The notes below the pieces were generated by a model. The model was not told where the DNA came from. It made no database searches and saw nothing but the letters and a program-made list of their open reading frames with translations. Below are positions 26,869 through 36,122 of a DNA stretch of 64,000 bases, one piece after another. Made by a program: the position numbers and the translations under genes. The stretch comes from Planctomycetia bacterium. Its GTDB lineage: Bacteria > Planctomycetota > Planctomycetia > Pirellulales > PNKZ01. The stretch spans positions 1-64,000 of the forward strand of contig JAIOPP010000059.1 of assembly GCA_021413845.1 (NCBI GenBank). Reading direction: 5' to 3'. Numbering within the stretch: the first letter of the stretch is position 1; each line of letters starts with the position of its first letter.

Positions 26869-28260
26869 TTAATCGAGCCGATTCGTTCCCAGCCTTACGT
26901 CGGCCGCGGGATCGATCTCGATCGCGCCCGAAGTTCCCGGCTGAATGGAGTTGCCGTCGAGAAAGTTTCCCTGGCCCGCACCGCGCCAAACCAGCGAACT
27001 TACCGTGAGTTTAGTGGTGCGCGACTCCGCGATCTGGCAGCCTGTCACCGACGTGCGGCTGCAACCGTCCAACAACAAACCGATTGGAACACCGTCGACG
27101 ATGTGGCAGCCGCTTAGCGTCGCGCGGCGGCAACGAATCAGTTCGACCAACGCATCGCGCTCGTATTGTTCGGCGTTCTTCACGGTGTGCTTGCCGGTTT
27201 GGCTATCTTGAATCACCGTGCCGCTCATCGCGACATCGGAACTATCGACGATGCGAATGCCGGTGCAAAGCTCGTTGGGGGCGTAGTCGGGATTATGATC
27301 GAAGCAATTCCCGTTGAGCACGATGTTGCGAGAACCTTCGACGACCAAGTTTCGGCGATGCCCGCTATAGATCACGTTGCCCGACAGCACGACGCCGCGC
27401 ACCGCTTGCAGATCGACGTTCACTTCTTGACTGCCGATCAGATTGCCGGCGATCGTCGTGAGCCCGGCCTTTTGATTGTTCTCGGGATCGCGACCGACGA
27501 TCCGCACATTCGCGCCGCCGGGGCTTAACGTCGCCTGAATCGTGTTGCTTGCGATCGTCGCTTCGCGGACCGAAGCCTTGTCGTCGGTCGAGTCGATCCA
27601 AATATCGGCCGACTCTTTCTCGTTTTTATCGAAATTGTATTCGATGTCGTTGCCCGTGATTTGCAGATTGCGAATCTCGGAAGCGAGGATCTTAATGCCG
27701 CCCCGTTTGCAATAACTGATGTGCGAGCCGACGATGATCGCTTGGTGCAGATTCAGATGATCGAAGAAGATGCCGATGCCGGAATTGTCGTAGATATGGC
27801 AATGCGAGACGAGGACGTTGCGAGCGCGATTGCGAATGTGGAGCCCATGCTTGAGCTTGCGCAGCAACACTCCCTCGAACGTCGACTGCATCGTCCCTTC
27901 GAGCAGCACGCCGCAAGCTTCCGGGTGCCGGCCTTCGATTTCGAGGTTCATCAGCGTCGGCATTCGTTGTCGCTGCCAGATCTCGGGCTTGAAGCCGGTC
28001 GGTTGTGCAGTGGCGCCGTGCGTGCCGACGATGTGAAACGCCGGCCCGGCCGCCGCCATCACGATCGTCGGGGTGCCGCCGAAACCGACGAGTCCGATCC
28101 GACCGAGCTTATCGAGCTCGATCTTGATCGTGCGCGTGATCAGGTATTCGCCGCGGCTGAAATCGACGGTCCCTTCGCCGTCTTTCAAGGCATGCTCGAT
28201 GGCCTCGGTGTCGTCGGTTCGTCCGTCGCCTGCTGCACCGAACATGCGAACGTCGCTCAT
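26869..28260 (-). CDS. Right-handed beta-helix (pectate-lyase-superfamily) protein
   Basis: A 463-residue protein. The start [25 protein letters not shown] is the hallmark opening of the pectate_lyase_3 beta-helix family (VxDFGAxGDGxxDDTxAI). Many beta-helix coils follow, for example [47 protein letters not shown] and [14 protein letters not shown]. No signal peptide is visible, so it may be cytoplasmic, phage-tail-like or exported by another route. Catalytic residues are not identifiable. It lies downstream of ridA and thrC on the same strand, but a 35-base gap does not by itself imply common function. Confidence 0.8.
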   Translation of the reverse strand: MSDVRMFGAAGDGRTDDTEAIEHALKDGEGTVDFSRGEYLITRTIKIELDKLGRIGLVGFGGTPTIVMAAAGPAFHIVGTHGATAQPTGFKPEIWQRQRMPTLMNLEIEGRHPEACGVLLEGTMQSTFEGVLLRKLKHGLHIRNRARNVLVSHCHIYDNSGIGIFFDHLNLHQAIIVGSHISYCKRGGIKILASEIRNLQITGNDIEYNFDKNEKESADIWIDSTDDKASVREATIASNTIQATLSPGGANVRIVGRDPENNQKAGLTTIAGNLIGSQEVNVDLQAVRGVVLSGNVIYSGHRRNLVVEGSRNIVLNGNCFDHNPDYAPNELCTGIRIVDSSDVAMSGTVIQDSQTGKHTVKNAEQYERDALVELIRCRRATLSGCHIVDGVPIGLLLDGCSRTSVTGCQIAESRTTKLTVSSLVWRGAGQGNFLDGNSIQPGTSGAIEIDPAADVRLGTNRLD

Positions 28261-28295
28261 AAAGTCAGTCTCCGAGTAGAAGGGGTCGGCGCTCG

Positions 28296-28760
28296 TTACG
28301 GCGTAATTTCAAAAGTAAATTCGATCTCGACCGGTGCGTCGAGCGGCAGAGCGTTCACTCCGACCGCGGCCCGCGCGTGCTTCCCGGCATCGCCCAATAG
28401 CGCTACGAGCAACTCACTCGCGCCGTTCGCCACTTGCGGCTGTCCGCCGTAGCCGTCGTCGCTCTGAATAAACGCGCCGACACGGACCACACGGACCAGC
28501 CGCGACCAATCGCCGCCGAGTTCCGCTTTGAGTATCGCTAGGCCGTTGAGGACGCATTGTCGGGCACACTCTTGCGCTTGCTCCAAGTCGACTACCGACG
28601 GAACCTTTCCCGTCGTCAAAAGCTTCCCCGCCGCCATCGGCAGTTGACCACTGACGAGGACAAGGCTCCCGGTTCGGACGCACGGCACATACGCCGCGAC
28701 CGGTTTCGGCGCCGCAGGGAGTATTAAGCCGAGTTCGGCGAGCTTCGTTTCGATCGACAT
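28296..28760 (-). CDS. ridA: RidA-family enamine/imine deaminase
   Basis: About 154 residues from the Met at 28760; upstream in-frame sequence is the antisense of thrC. It is a YjgF/RidA fold protein of the longer subtype ([31 protein letters not shown], then [20 protein letters not shown]). The conserved Arg in the active-site region is in KHARAAVGV. RidA proteins hydrolyse reactive 2-aminoacrylate and related imines released by PLP enzymes. It sits 43 bases downstream of threonine synthase, itself PLP-dependent, which fits a protective role. Confidence 0.85.
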   Translation of the reverse strand: MSIETKLAELGLILPAAPKPVAAYVPCVRTGSLVLVSGQLPMAAGKLLTTGKVPSVVDLEQAQECARQCVLNGLAILKAELGGDWSRLVRVVRVGAFIQSDDGYGGQPQVANGASELLVALLGDAGKHARAAVGVNALPLDAPVEIEFTFEITP

Positions 28761-28803
28761 CGCGAGCACCTCAAAGATACACAAGAGAGTAAGTTCGGCC
28801 TGC

Positions 28804-30048
28804 CTAACGATTCCATTTTGCGAAGTCGATCGGTTGCGTGCAATCGAGCACGGCATCGGCACGAGGAAGTTCATACTTGAGCCCGCTGGCGCAATTGAAC
28901 AACACACACGACTCGCTCGATGCGATGCGCCCCGAGGCGATCTCTCGGCGATACGCCGCATAGACGGCGGCTCCTTCGGGACACATAAGAAAGCCCTCGC
29001 GCTCGGCCACTTCGCTGCGCGCGGCCAAGATGGCTTCATCGTCTACGGCCGTCGCGAAGCCACGGCTTTCGCGAATCGCGCGGAGCATCAGAAAGTCGCC
29101 CACTGCGACGGGCACCCGAATGCCCGAGGCGACCGTATGAGCGTTCGGGAACAACTCGGCGAACTCCGCGTTATCGTCGTACGCGCGCACGATCGGCGCG
29201 CAGCCCGTCGCTTGCACCGCGACCATGCGCGGCAGCTTGCCGGTGAGCCAGCCGATCGTTTGCAACTCTTGAAATGCCTTCCACATGCCGATCAACCCGG
29301 TACCGCCGCCGGTCGGGTAGAGAATCACGTCGGGCAATTGCCAAGCGAATTGCTCGGCGAGCTCGAGCCCCATCGTTTTCTTTCCTTCGATCCGATACGG
29401 CTCTTTCAACGTCGAGAAATCGAACCAGCCCATCGGTTCCTTCCCTTGCCCGACGATGCGGCCGCAATCATTGATCAGGCCGTTGACGCGCCAGACCTTG
29501 GCTCCCTGCGCGGCGATCTCGCGCACGTTCACTTCCGGCGTATCGGCAGGGCAGAAGACAAACACTTCCATCCCGGCTCGACGACCATAGGCGGCCAACG
29601 CAGCCCCCGCGTTGCCGTTGGTCGGAATCGCCACGCGGCGAATCCCGAGTTCCTTCGCCATCGATACCGCCACGCACAAGCCGCGTGCCTTAAACGAGCC
29701 GGTCGGTAAACGTCCTTCGTCTTTGATGAAAAGCTCGCCGGTGCCGGTTTTCAGAGTCGGGCACGGTATCAACGGCGTCAACGCTTCGCCGAGGCTGACG
29801 ATGTTCTCGGTCTTCCTTACCGGCAAGAATTCGCGATAGCGCCAAAAGTCGTGCGGGCGATCGCGGAGCGCGGCTTTCGAGACGGCACCGGCCAGCGCCG
29901 CAAGATCGTAGCGAACCAACAACGGGCGGCCGGCTTCGGAGAGACCGTGGATCCGATCGGCTTCGTAGCGCTTTCCGGTGAGCCCGCATTCGAGATGCGA
30001 GACGAACGTGGGGCGGTCGGTCGTAAGGTTATCTAAAAAAGAGTTCAT
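28804..30048 (-). CDS. thrC: Threonine synthase
   Basis: A 414-residue fold-type II PLP enzyme. It starts with a small zinc-ribbon-like remnant (SHLECGLTGKRYEAD), then SLGEALTPLIPCP, the PLP lysine in LPTGSFKARG (about residue 120), and the phosphate-binding glycine loop PTGGGTGLIGMWKAF. It converts O-phosphohomoserine to threonine. Length and the CGLTGK zinc-ribbon start fit the class of longer threonine synthases rather than threonine dehydratase. RidA follows directly on the same strand. Confidence 0.9.
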   Translation of the reverse strand: MNSFLDNLTTDRPTFVSHLECGLTGKRYEADRIHGLSEAGRPLLVRYDLAALAGAVSKAALRDRPHDFWRYREFLPVRKTENIVSLGEALTPLIPCPTLKTGTGELFIKDEGRLPTGSFKARGLCVAVSMAKELGIRRVAIPTNGNAGAALAAYGRRAGMEVFVFCPADTPEVNVREIAAQGAKVWRVNGLINDCGRIVGQGKEPMGWFDFSTLKEPYRIEGKKTMGLELAEQFAWQLPDVILYPTGGGTGLIGMWKAFQELQTIGWLTGKLPRMVAVQATGCAPIVRAYDDNAEFAELFPNAHTVASGIRVPVAVGDFLMLRAIRESRGFATAVDDEAILAARSEVAEREGFLMCPEGAAVYAAYRREIASGRIASSESCVLFNCASGLKYELPRADAVLDCTQPIDFAKWNR

Positions 30049-30228
30049 CGTTCGGGCGGTGTTTCGTTTCCGTGAGTGATCGATCGGCGGCGGCTAAGGT
30101 TCCTAACGTCTGGGTGAAATCGGAGCATAGCGACCGGCCCGACACAAGCAATACCCGGGGCCGGTTGCGAACTCCCCGCGCCAGGCCTAGAGTAGCGTCA
30201 TTCCCCTCGACTTCGGAGTTTACTCGCG

Positions 30229-31920
30229 ATGACGCGCCTGCATGTTGTCTGTGGAATCTTGTTGTCGTTCATCGCCGGCTACATCGGCTGCGGAGCCGCG
30301 CCGCGACTCAGCGCGGCAGCGGCAGCGGCAGACGACGCGTCTCGCCCGAGATTATTGGTCGTCGTCAGCATCGATCAGTTTCCGTTCGAGTATCTCCTAC
30401 GGATGCGGAAGGGCTTCGCCGCCGACGGCTTTTTCAACACCATCGCGCGCGACGGAGCGACCTACGCCAACGCCCACCACGGCCAAGCGTTTACGCTCAC
30501 CGGACCCGGCCATAGCGTGCTTTGTTCCGGGGCGTATCCGAACACGACCGGCATTATCGACAACGACTGGTTCGATCGCGAAACCGGCAAGACGATGTAC
30601 TGCGTCGCAGACTCCGGCACGACCATCGTCGGTGCGGCCGGCAAGAGCGGCATGTCGCCGAAGAATCTCGAAGTCGGCACGATCGGCGACCAGCTCAAGC
30701 TCGCGTCGAACGGACGAAGCAAGGTCGTCGGCGTCGCGCTGAAGGATCGCGCTTCGATCCTCATGGCGGGCCACGCCGCCGACGGCGCCTATTGGTACGA
30801 TCCGAACTCGGGCCATTGGGTGACGAGCACCTACTATCGCCCTCGACTCCCCGACTATCTCGAAGCCTACAACGCGACGGGGCAAACCAAACGATACAGC
30901 GGCGGCACGTGGGACTTGTCGGCGGCACCCGAGCTTTACGAGCGCTACTATGCCGACGACGCGCCGTTCGAGGCGAACTTGCCGGTCCTCGGCCGAGCGT
31001 TTCCGCACCCCTTACCGACGGCCGACGACAACGGCTTCGCCAAGCTCATCACGACTTCCCCGCGCGGCAGCGAGATGACGCTGGCCGTCGCCCGTCTGGT
31101 GTTGACCGAAGAAAAGCTCGGCCTCGACGACGACACCGATCTGCTGTGCGTCAATCTTTCGAGCAACGATTACGTCGGCCACGCCTTCGGGCCCTATAGC
31201 CTCGAAGTGCAAGATATGACCTATCGCACCGATCGGCTGCTCGGCGAGTTCATCCAGTTTCTCGATCTCAAGGTCGGTGCCGGGCGCTGGACGCTCGCGC
31301 TCTCATCGGACCACGGAGTCGCGCCGGTGCCGGAGCATGCCGTAACGATGAAGCTCCCCGCGCGGCGCGTATCTTCCGAGCATTTCGCCGCTTTGCGGGC
31401 ACGCATCGAAGCGGCGCTCAGCCTGCAGTTCGGCACGATCGCCGACGGAAAGAAAAAGTACGTGCAAAGCTTCGACTCGAGCACCGTGTATCTCGACCGC
31501 GGGCTCGCGGAACTGCAAGGAGAGCATTATGCCGCCGCACAGCGCATCGTGCGCGATATCGTGACGGCCGACGATGCCGTGGCGATCGCCTTTACGCGCG
31601 ACGAACTCGTGCGCGGCGGAAACGAAACGGAGTTGTTCCATCGCATGACGCTGGCCTTTTATGCGCGGCGCAGCGGCGACGTGCTGTACTGCTTGAAGCC
31701 GTACTACATCGCCGGCAGCACGACGGCGACGCACGGCAGCCCCTGGGAATACGACACGCATGTGCCGGTGCTGCTGCTCGGCGCGGGCATTCAGGCCGGC
31801 CGCTTCGATCGGATGGTCTCGCCGCCGATGATCGCCCCGACGTTGGCTCGCATCGCTAAGGTCGATGCTCCGAGCGGTTGCACCGTCGAAGTATTGCAGG
31901 AAGCGCTCGGCGGCCGCTGA
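30229..31920 (+). CDS. Secreted alkaline phosphatase (PafA-like)
   Basis: A 563-residue exported metallo-phosphatase of the type I phosphodiesterase/alkaline phosphatase superfamily. The signal region is VVCGILLSFIAGYIGCGAAP, perhaps a lipobox GYIGC. Metal ligands include Asp49 (VVSIDQF) and the SSDHGVAPVPEH segment. The nucleophile is probably Thr91 in TLTGPGHS, as in PafA-type enzymes, which use Thr and two zinc ions and act on phosphate monoesters. The C-terminal HGSPWEYDTHVPVLLLG is the usual last metal-binding block. It likely scavenges phosphate outside the inner membrane. Confidence 0.88.
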   Translation: MTRLHVVCGILLSFIAGYIGCGAAPRLSAAAAAADDASRPRLLVVVSIDQFPFEYLLRMRKGFAADGFFNTIARDGATYANAHHGQAFTLTGPGHSVLCSGAYPNTTGIIDNDWFDRETGKTMYCVADSGTTIVGAAGKSGMSPKNLEVGTIGDQLKLASNGRSKVVGVALKDRASILMAGHAADGAYWYDPNSGHWVTSTYYRPRLPDYLEAYNATGQTKRYSGGTWDLSAAPELYERYYADDAPFEANLPVLGRAFPHPLPTADDNGFAKLITTSPRGSEMTLAVARLVLTEEKLGLDDDTDLLCVNLSSNDYVGHAFGPYSLEVQDMTYRTDRLLGEFIQFLDLKVGAGRWTLALSSDHGVAPVPEHAVTMKLPARRVSSEHFAALRARIEAALSLQFGTIADGKKKYVQSFDSSTVYLDRGLAELQGEHYAAAQRIVRDIVTADDAVAIAFTRDELVRGGNETELFHRMTLAFYARRSGDVLYCLKPYYIAGSTTATHGSPWEYDTHVPVLLLGAGIQAGRFDRMVSPPMIAPTLARIAKVDAPSGCTVEVLQEALGGR

Positions 31921-31970
31921 GAGACTTTTAAGTCGCTGCCGAGCGGCAACGCTGCGTGCCGAAATGCAAA

Positions 31971-32004
31971 CGGCTACCGCCTCCGATTGGGGAAGCGGTA
32001 GCCG
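31971..32004. terminator. Hairpin between convergent genes
   Basis: The perfect 10-base arms CGGCTACCGC (31971-31980) and GCGGTAGCCG (31995-32004) enclose a 14-base loop in the 120-base gap between convergent genes. On the minus strand the stem is followed by TTTGCATTT, a weak T-rich tail, so it could end the EF-hand gene transcript. Confidence 0.4.
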
Positions 32005-32040
32005 CGCAGTGATTAATCGAACGCGAGTCCTACAAGACCC

Positions 32041-32646
32041 TTAATTCTTTTCGGGCTTCTTGCCGCCCGGTTGATCGCCATTCCCTTTATTATTGCCGGG
32101 CTGGTCACCATTACCTTTATTATTGCCCGGTTGATCACCGTTGCCTTTGTTATTGCCGGGCTGGTCACCGTTGCCCTTGTTGCCCGGCTTGTCGCCGTTG
32201 CCCTTTAGGCCGGGTTGATCTCCGTTGCCGCGGAACTTGCCCATCGCTTCTTTCATGGCGGCGCGTTCCGTATCGTCGAGCTTGCCGTCGCCGTTCTTGT
32301 CGAACTTCTTCATCATGTCGGCTCCGCGACCTTCGCCCGGCTTGCCGTCTCCGCTCTTACCTTCACCCGGCTTCCCTTCGCGCGTCTTTTGAAAAGCTTC
32401 GCGCATCGCCGACTTTTCTCCGTCGTCGAGCGTGCCGTCGTTGTTCTTATCGAAGCGCTTCATCAACTCTTGCTTCCGTTCCGGGGTCATCTCGGGGCCT
32501 TTTCCGCCGCGCTTTCCCGGCCCACCTTCTTGGCCTTTGTTCGCCCCCTTTTCGGCCCCTGGTTTTCCTTCTTCGGCTTGCACCACGGTTCCAAGTGCGA
32601 GCGACAAGAACACGACAAACGTCGAGCGAATCCAAACGTGCGACAT
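32041..32646 (-). CDS. Secreted EF-hand protein with tandem Gly/Asn repeats
   Basis: About 201 residues from the Met at 32646, with a signal peptide (STFVVFLSLALGTVVQA). Two calcium-binding EF-hand loops are clear, DKNNDGTLDDGE and DKNGDGKLDDTE, each inside KRFDK/KKFDK helices. They are separated by a Gly/Lys-rich linker. The C-terminus consists of tandem GNGDQPGNNK-type units that may add more Asp ligands or a flexible surface tail. Low-complexity EF-hand proteins of this type are frequent in planctomycetes and may mediate calcium-dependent adhesion. It is the last gene of a minus-strand block of surface proteins. Confidence 0.82.
   Translation of the reverse strand: MSHVWIRSTFVVFLSLALGTVVQAEEGKPGAEKGANKGQEGGPGKRGGKGPEMTPERKQELMKRFDKNNDGTLDDGEKSAMREAFQKTREGKPGEGKSGDGKPGEGRGADMMKKFDKNGDGKLDDTERAAMKEAMGKFRGNGDQPGLKGNGDKPGNKGNGDQPGNNKGNGDQPGNNKGNGDQPGNNKGNGDQPGGKKPEKN
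32071..32230 (-). repeat. 30-base coding tandem repeat
   Basis: Units of 30 bases start at 32071, 32101 and 32131, then shorten to 27 bases at 32161 and 32188, with a partial unit to 32230. Odd and even units begin alternately with TTGATC and CTGGTC, so the array looks like a duplicated 60-base pair of units. It encodes the GNGDQPGNNK repeats and keeps frame throughout. Confidence 0.8.
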
Positions 32647-32874
32647 AGGGCTACCTCGGCTCATGGAATGGTTCAGTGAAGGGGCGGCGGACGCGGAAAC
32701 CAAACGGCTTCACGCAAACAATGCGCGCCGGCAAGCATCTCCGAGGAAATGATACCCCGAGGGTTGCGGCAAGTTCCGCGGCAGGGCGGAACTTTTCGCC
32801 GCCTAGGCGCAGGGCTGCCCGGGAGCACGACGTCGAACGCCGAAGGAACGCTATAACCGGCCGAAAACTACCGC

Positions 32875-35800
32875 TTACTTGCGGCTAGCCTGTTCGGTGC
32901 TGACTTCCGTCGGCACCGGGAAATTGCGAACTTCCAAGCCCGTGTCGACATTCCAAACCCGCAAGGTGCCGTCTTGCCCCCCGGCGGCGACGACTTTTCC
33001 ATCGGCCGTAACGGAGCAAGAGTAGAGGAAGTCGGTGGCCCCGCTGAAGGTCTTCAAGACGTTGCCGCCGTCGCCGTTGAGCAGTTTGAGCGTCTTGTCG
33101 CCGCAGGTTGCGACGACGTTCGGGCCGTCGCCGGCGTAGATGACCGAGGTCACTTCCTTGCCGAAGCCGATGACCGTTTTCTTTTGCTCGCCCGATGCCA
33201 AGTCCCAGGTCTTAACGACGGAATCGGCACCGCCGGTCGCAATCGTCTTCCCGTCCGACGACCAAGCCGCGCCCAACACATGGTGCGTGTGCCCTTCGTA
33301 GCCTCGGATGAATTTGCCCGTGGCGACATCGAACGTCTTCAAGAATTTATCCGCTCCGCACGACGCGAGCATCTTGCCGTCGGGCGAAAAGCGAACGCCG
33401 AATACGACGTCGCTATGCGCGTCGGCCACTTCGCGAACCAGCTTGCCGTCGGCGACGTTCCAGATCTTCAACTCGCCGCTGCGCGAAGGAGCGCCGCCGC
33501 CGGAAACCAGCAGCTTGCCGTCGGGGCTGAAATCGAGAGCCGTCACACGGTCGACCAAGGTTTCGCTCGCCGGATCGCCGATCGTGCGGAGCCAGGTCCA
33601 TTCGGGATAGAGAGTCCAAGCGAGGACGCTCTTGTCCGCCGAAACCGAGATCAGCTTCTCGCCCGAGAAGGCAACCAATTCGACGGCACCGGCATGGCCG
33701 ACGCAGACGTCGAGCGCCAGCCCGTCTTCGTTGTAGGTGTGTACGAGCTTGTCGTCGCCGCCGGCGACGATCGTTTTGCCGTCGTTCGAGAACGTCACGG
33801 AGCGGAGCGGCAGTTGCGCGTCCAAGGCCGTTTTCGTATCGACGACGAGTTTGGCTTCGAGTTCTTTTTGCGTCGCTTCGGCCGTCTTGAGCCGGGCCTG
33901 CGCCAAAGGAACCGCTTCATCGGCCCGCTTCGACGAATTCTTCGCCGAGACGATGGCTCGTTCGGAAGATTGACGCACCGCATCGGCGTCTTGCTTCGCC
34001 TTCTCGGCATCTTCGGCCGGCTTGGTAAGACGCGTGACGGTGTCGAGAGCGGTCTTCGCCTTCGCAGCGGCGGCGGCCGCGGCTTGGGTCGCCGTGGTGG
34101 CCGCAGCACGAGCCGTCTTCGCTTTCGCGGTCTCGTCGACGACCGCTTTATCGGCCGCCGTCTTCGCATCGACGAGTGCTTTATTCTTCGCATCCTTCGC
34201 CACGGCGGCTTGAGCTTCGGTCGCTTTTTGCGTGGCCGTCTTCACGACCGCTTCGGCATCCGTCGCGACTTTTTCGGCCGCGAGCTTCGCGTCGTCGGCT
34301 TTCTTTTGCTCTGCGGCGGCGAGCGTCGAATCGGCTTCCGCCTTTTTCTTTTCGCCGGTTGCTTTCGTCGCTAGGTCGGCCTTCTCTTTCAACGTCTTTT
34401 CGGCGACGACCTTCGACTCTTCCGCTTTCTTGATCGCTTCGGCTTCCGTCTTGGCGTTCTTTTCCGCTTCGACGATCGCCGCTTTCTCCGCCGCGACACG
34501 CGCGATCGAGAGCTTTACCGAGCGATCGAGCGTCGCGAGTTGCAGCGTCGTACGGACGTCACCCTTCGACTCGCCGAGTTGCTTGCCGTCGGCGAAGTTC
34601 CACACGCGGAGCGATTTATCGAGCCCGACCGCGGCGATGCGCGTGCCGTCGGGCCGGATCGCGAGGCCGGTCACTTCGCCCCCATGCTTCAACGGCCTCA
34701 CGGCTTTACCGTCGACCGTGTTCCAAATCACGACGTTGCCGAGCTCGTCGCCCGAGATGATTTGCGTCCGGGCCGTCGGCACGGTCGTGAGGATGTTGAC
34801 CTTCTTGCCCGTGATCGGAAACTCTTTGACAGGCGCGAGCTTCGGATCGCCGGCCTTCAAACCGAAGACGCGAATCTTGCCGTCGCTTGCTCCGACCGCG
34901 ATCTGCGAACCGTCGCCGACGACCGTGACGGCCGTGAGCTCGACGGCCGGTACTTCGACGGCCGCGGCCAGCTTGCCGTCGGCAATCGTCCAGACGCGCG
35001 CCGTCTTATCGGCAGCCGTCGCAGCGAGCTTCGTACCGTCGGCCGACCAAGCCAAAGCGTTCACGGCTCCCTTGGCGTCGACGAGCTTCGGGCCGTCTTT
35101 CTTGGTGGTGAAGTTCCACAAGCGAATTTCGTTGCCGAGTGCCAGCGCGGCCCAAACGCCGTCTGGCGAGACCGCCAGCGTCTTCGGAGCGGCAGCGAAC
35201 GTGCCGTCGAGTGCGGGCTCTTTCACATCGCGCGGACGATTCCAGAGCTTGATCGTGCGGAAGCCGCCCGAGGCGAGAATCTTGCCGTCGGGGCTCATCG
35301 CGAGCGACTGAACCAGGTCCAAGTCGGCCACGCCGGGCTTCGTGTATAGGCCCGACTTCAAGAGCGCCGGATCGGTCAACTTGCCGACGAAGCGACTCGT
35401 CGGAACATGGTAGATGAAGATTTGATTCGCACGACCGCAGGCGGCGTATTGACCGTCCGACGACAGCGTGACGGCGTAGATCGGTTGCACGCCCGGCGGC
35501 AGGGGTTGCCATTCGATCTTCTCGGCCGTGGCCGCGGCGCCGATGGCTCCTTGATCGATCCAGAGCTTGATCAAGCCGAGCTCTTGCGAGGTGAAACGCT
35601 TGGCGCCGACCTTGTTGTCCTTCGGCGGCATCTGTTCGTCGTCGGTCGCCGCGGCGCGAGCGAGCAGCAAACTTTCGGCCCCCTTCTTCACGATCGCCGA
35701 AGGTCCGGCCGAGCCTCCCTTGAGAATCGATTGCGGCGATTCGAGATTCAAATCGCCTTCTTTTTTCGACGCGTTGTGGCAAGCCGTGCAGTTCTTTTTG

Positions 35801-35967
35801 AGCAGCGGCGAGATCTCGCGTTGGAAATCGACCGGCCCGTCGTGTTTCACTTCCGCGATCGCCGTCGGAGCGGAATCGGCCCCGATCGCCGGCAAAACGG
35901 AAGACGCCGGCGCTGCGAACGCGGCGAGCAACAACGAGCAACGGAGAAGTCGGAAAGATGGAGACAT
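32875..35967 (-). CDS. Exported cytochrome c / WD40 protein with internal coiled coil
   Basis: About 1030 residues from the Met at 35967, which opens a signal peptide (FRLLRCSLLLAAFAAPASS). A planctomycete-type cytochrome c domain follows, with CTACH near residue 58 and MPPKDNKVG as likely distal-ligand region. Next is a first WD40 block (residues about 140-475), an Ala/Lys/Glu-rich coiled coil of about 230 residues (about 480-720), and a second WD40 block to the end (SPDGKLLVSGG, SSDGKTIATGGADSVVKTWD). The two WD40 sets may complete one or two propellers. It probably binds partners in the periplasm and may pass electrons. It is followed 155 bases upstream by the PPC gene. Confidence 0.85.
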   Translation of the reverse strand: MSPSFRLLRCSLLLAAFAAPASSVLPAIGADSAPTAIAEVKHDGPVDFQREISPLLKKNCTACHNASKKEGDLNLESPQSILKGGSAGPSAIVKKGAESLLLARAAATDDEQMPPKDNKVGAKRFTSQELGLIKLWIDQGAIGAAATAEKIEWQPLPPGVQPIYAVTLSSDGQYAACGRANQIFIYHVPTSRFVGKLTDPALLKSGLYTKPGVADLDLVQSLAMSPDGKILASGGFRTIKLWNRPRDVKEPALDGTFAAAPKTLAVSPDGVWAALALGNEIRLWNFTTKKDGPKLVDAKGAVNALAWSADGTKLAATAADKTARVWTIADGKLAAAVEVPAVELTAVTVVGDGSQIAVGASDGKIRVFGLKAGDPKLAPVKEFPITGKKVNILTTVPTARTQIISGDELGNVVIWNTVDGKAVRPLKHGGEVTGLAIRPDGTRIAAVGLDKSLRVWNFADGKQLGESKGDVRTTLQLATLDRSVKLSIARVAAEKAAIVEAEKNAKTEAEAIKKAEESKVVAEKTLKEKADLATKATGEKKKAEADSTLAAAEQKKADDAKLAAEKVATDAEAVVKTATQKATEAQAAVAKDAKNKALVDAKTAADKAVVDETAKAKTARAAATTATQAAAAAAAKAKTALDTVTRLTKPAEDAEKAKQDADAVRQSSERAIVSAKNSSKRADEAVPLAQARLKTAEATQKELEAKLVVDTKTALDAQLPLRSVTFSNDGKTIVAGGDDKLVHTYNEDGLALDVCVGHAGAVELVAFSGEKLISVSADKSVLAWTLYPEWTWLRTIGDPASETLVDRVTALDFSPDGKLLVSGGGAPSRSGELKIWNVADGKLVREVADAHSDVVFGVRFSPDGKMLASCGADKFLKTFDVATGKFIRGYEGHTHHVLGAAWSSDGKTIATGGADSVVKTWDLASGEQKKTVIGFGKEVTSVIYAGDGPNVVATCGDKTLKLLNGDGGNVLKTFSGATDFLYSCSVTADGKVVAAGGQDGTLRVWNVDTGLEVRNFPVPTEVSTEQASRK

Positions 35968-36122
35968 CGCGAAACCTTCTCGATGGGGCGGGGCGGAACA
36001 GGTGGGACCCGATGATTCGATTATGCGCAACCGAACGTCGGGAGAAAACGATTACTTCGGGGGTGCGCCGCGGAAGGCCCGCGAAGCAGCGATTCACTTC
36101 CAGGGGTTACTTACGGCCGACA

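Noticed and set aside
32071-32230. Possible CRISPR array
   Set aside because: Repeats of 30 bases are directly adjacent without unique spacers and encode an in-frame peptide repeat.
32974-34374. 466-residue open frame on the plus strand
   Set aside because: Antisense to the WD40-cytochrome gene; repetitive Arg and Phe content mirrors the coiled coil and WD40 codons.
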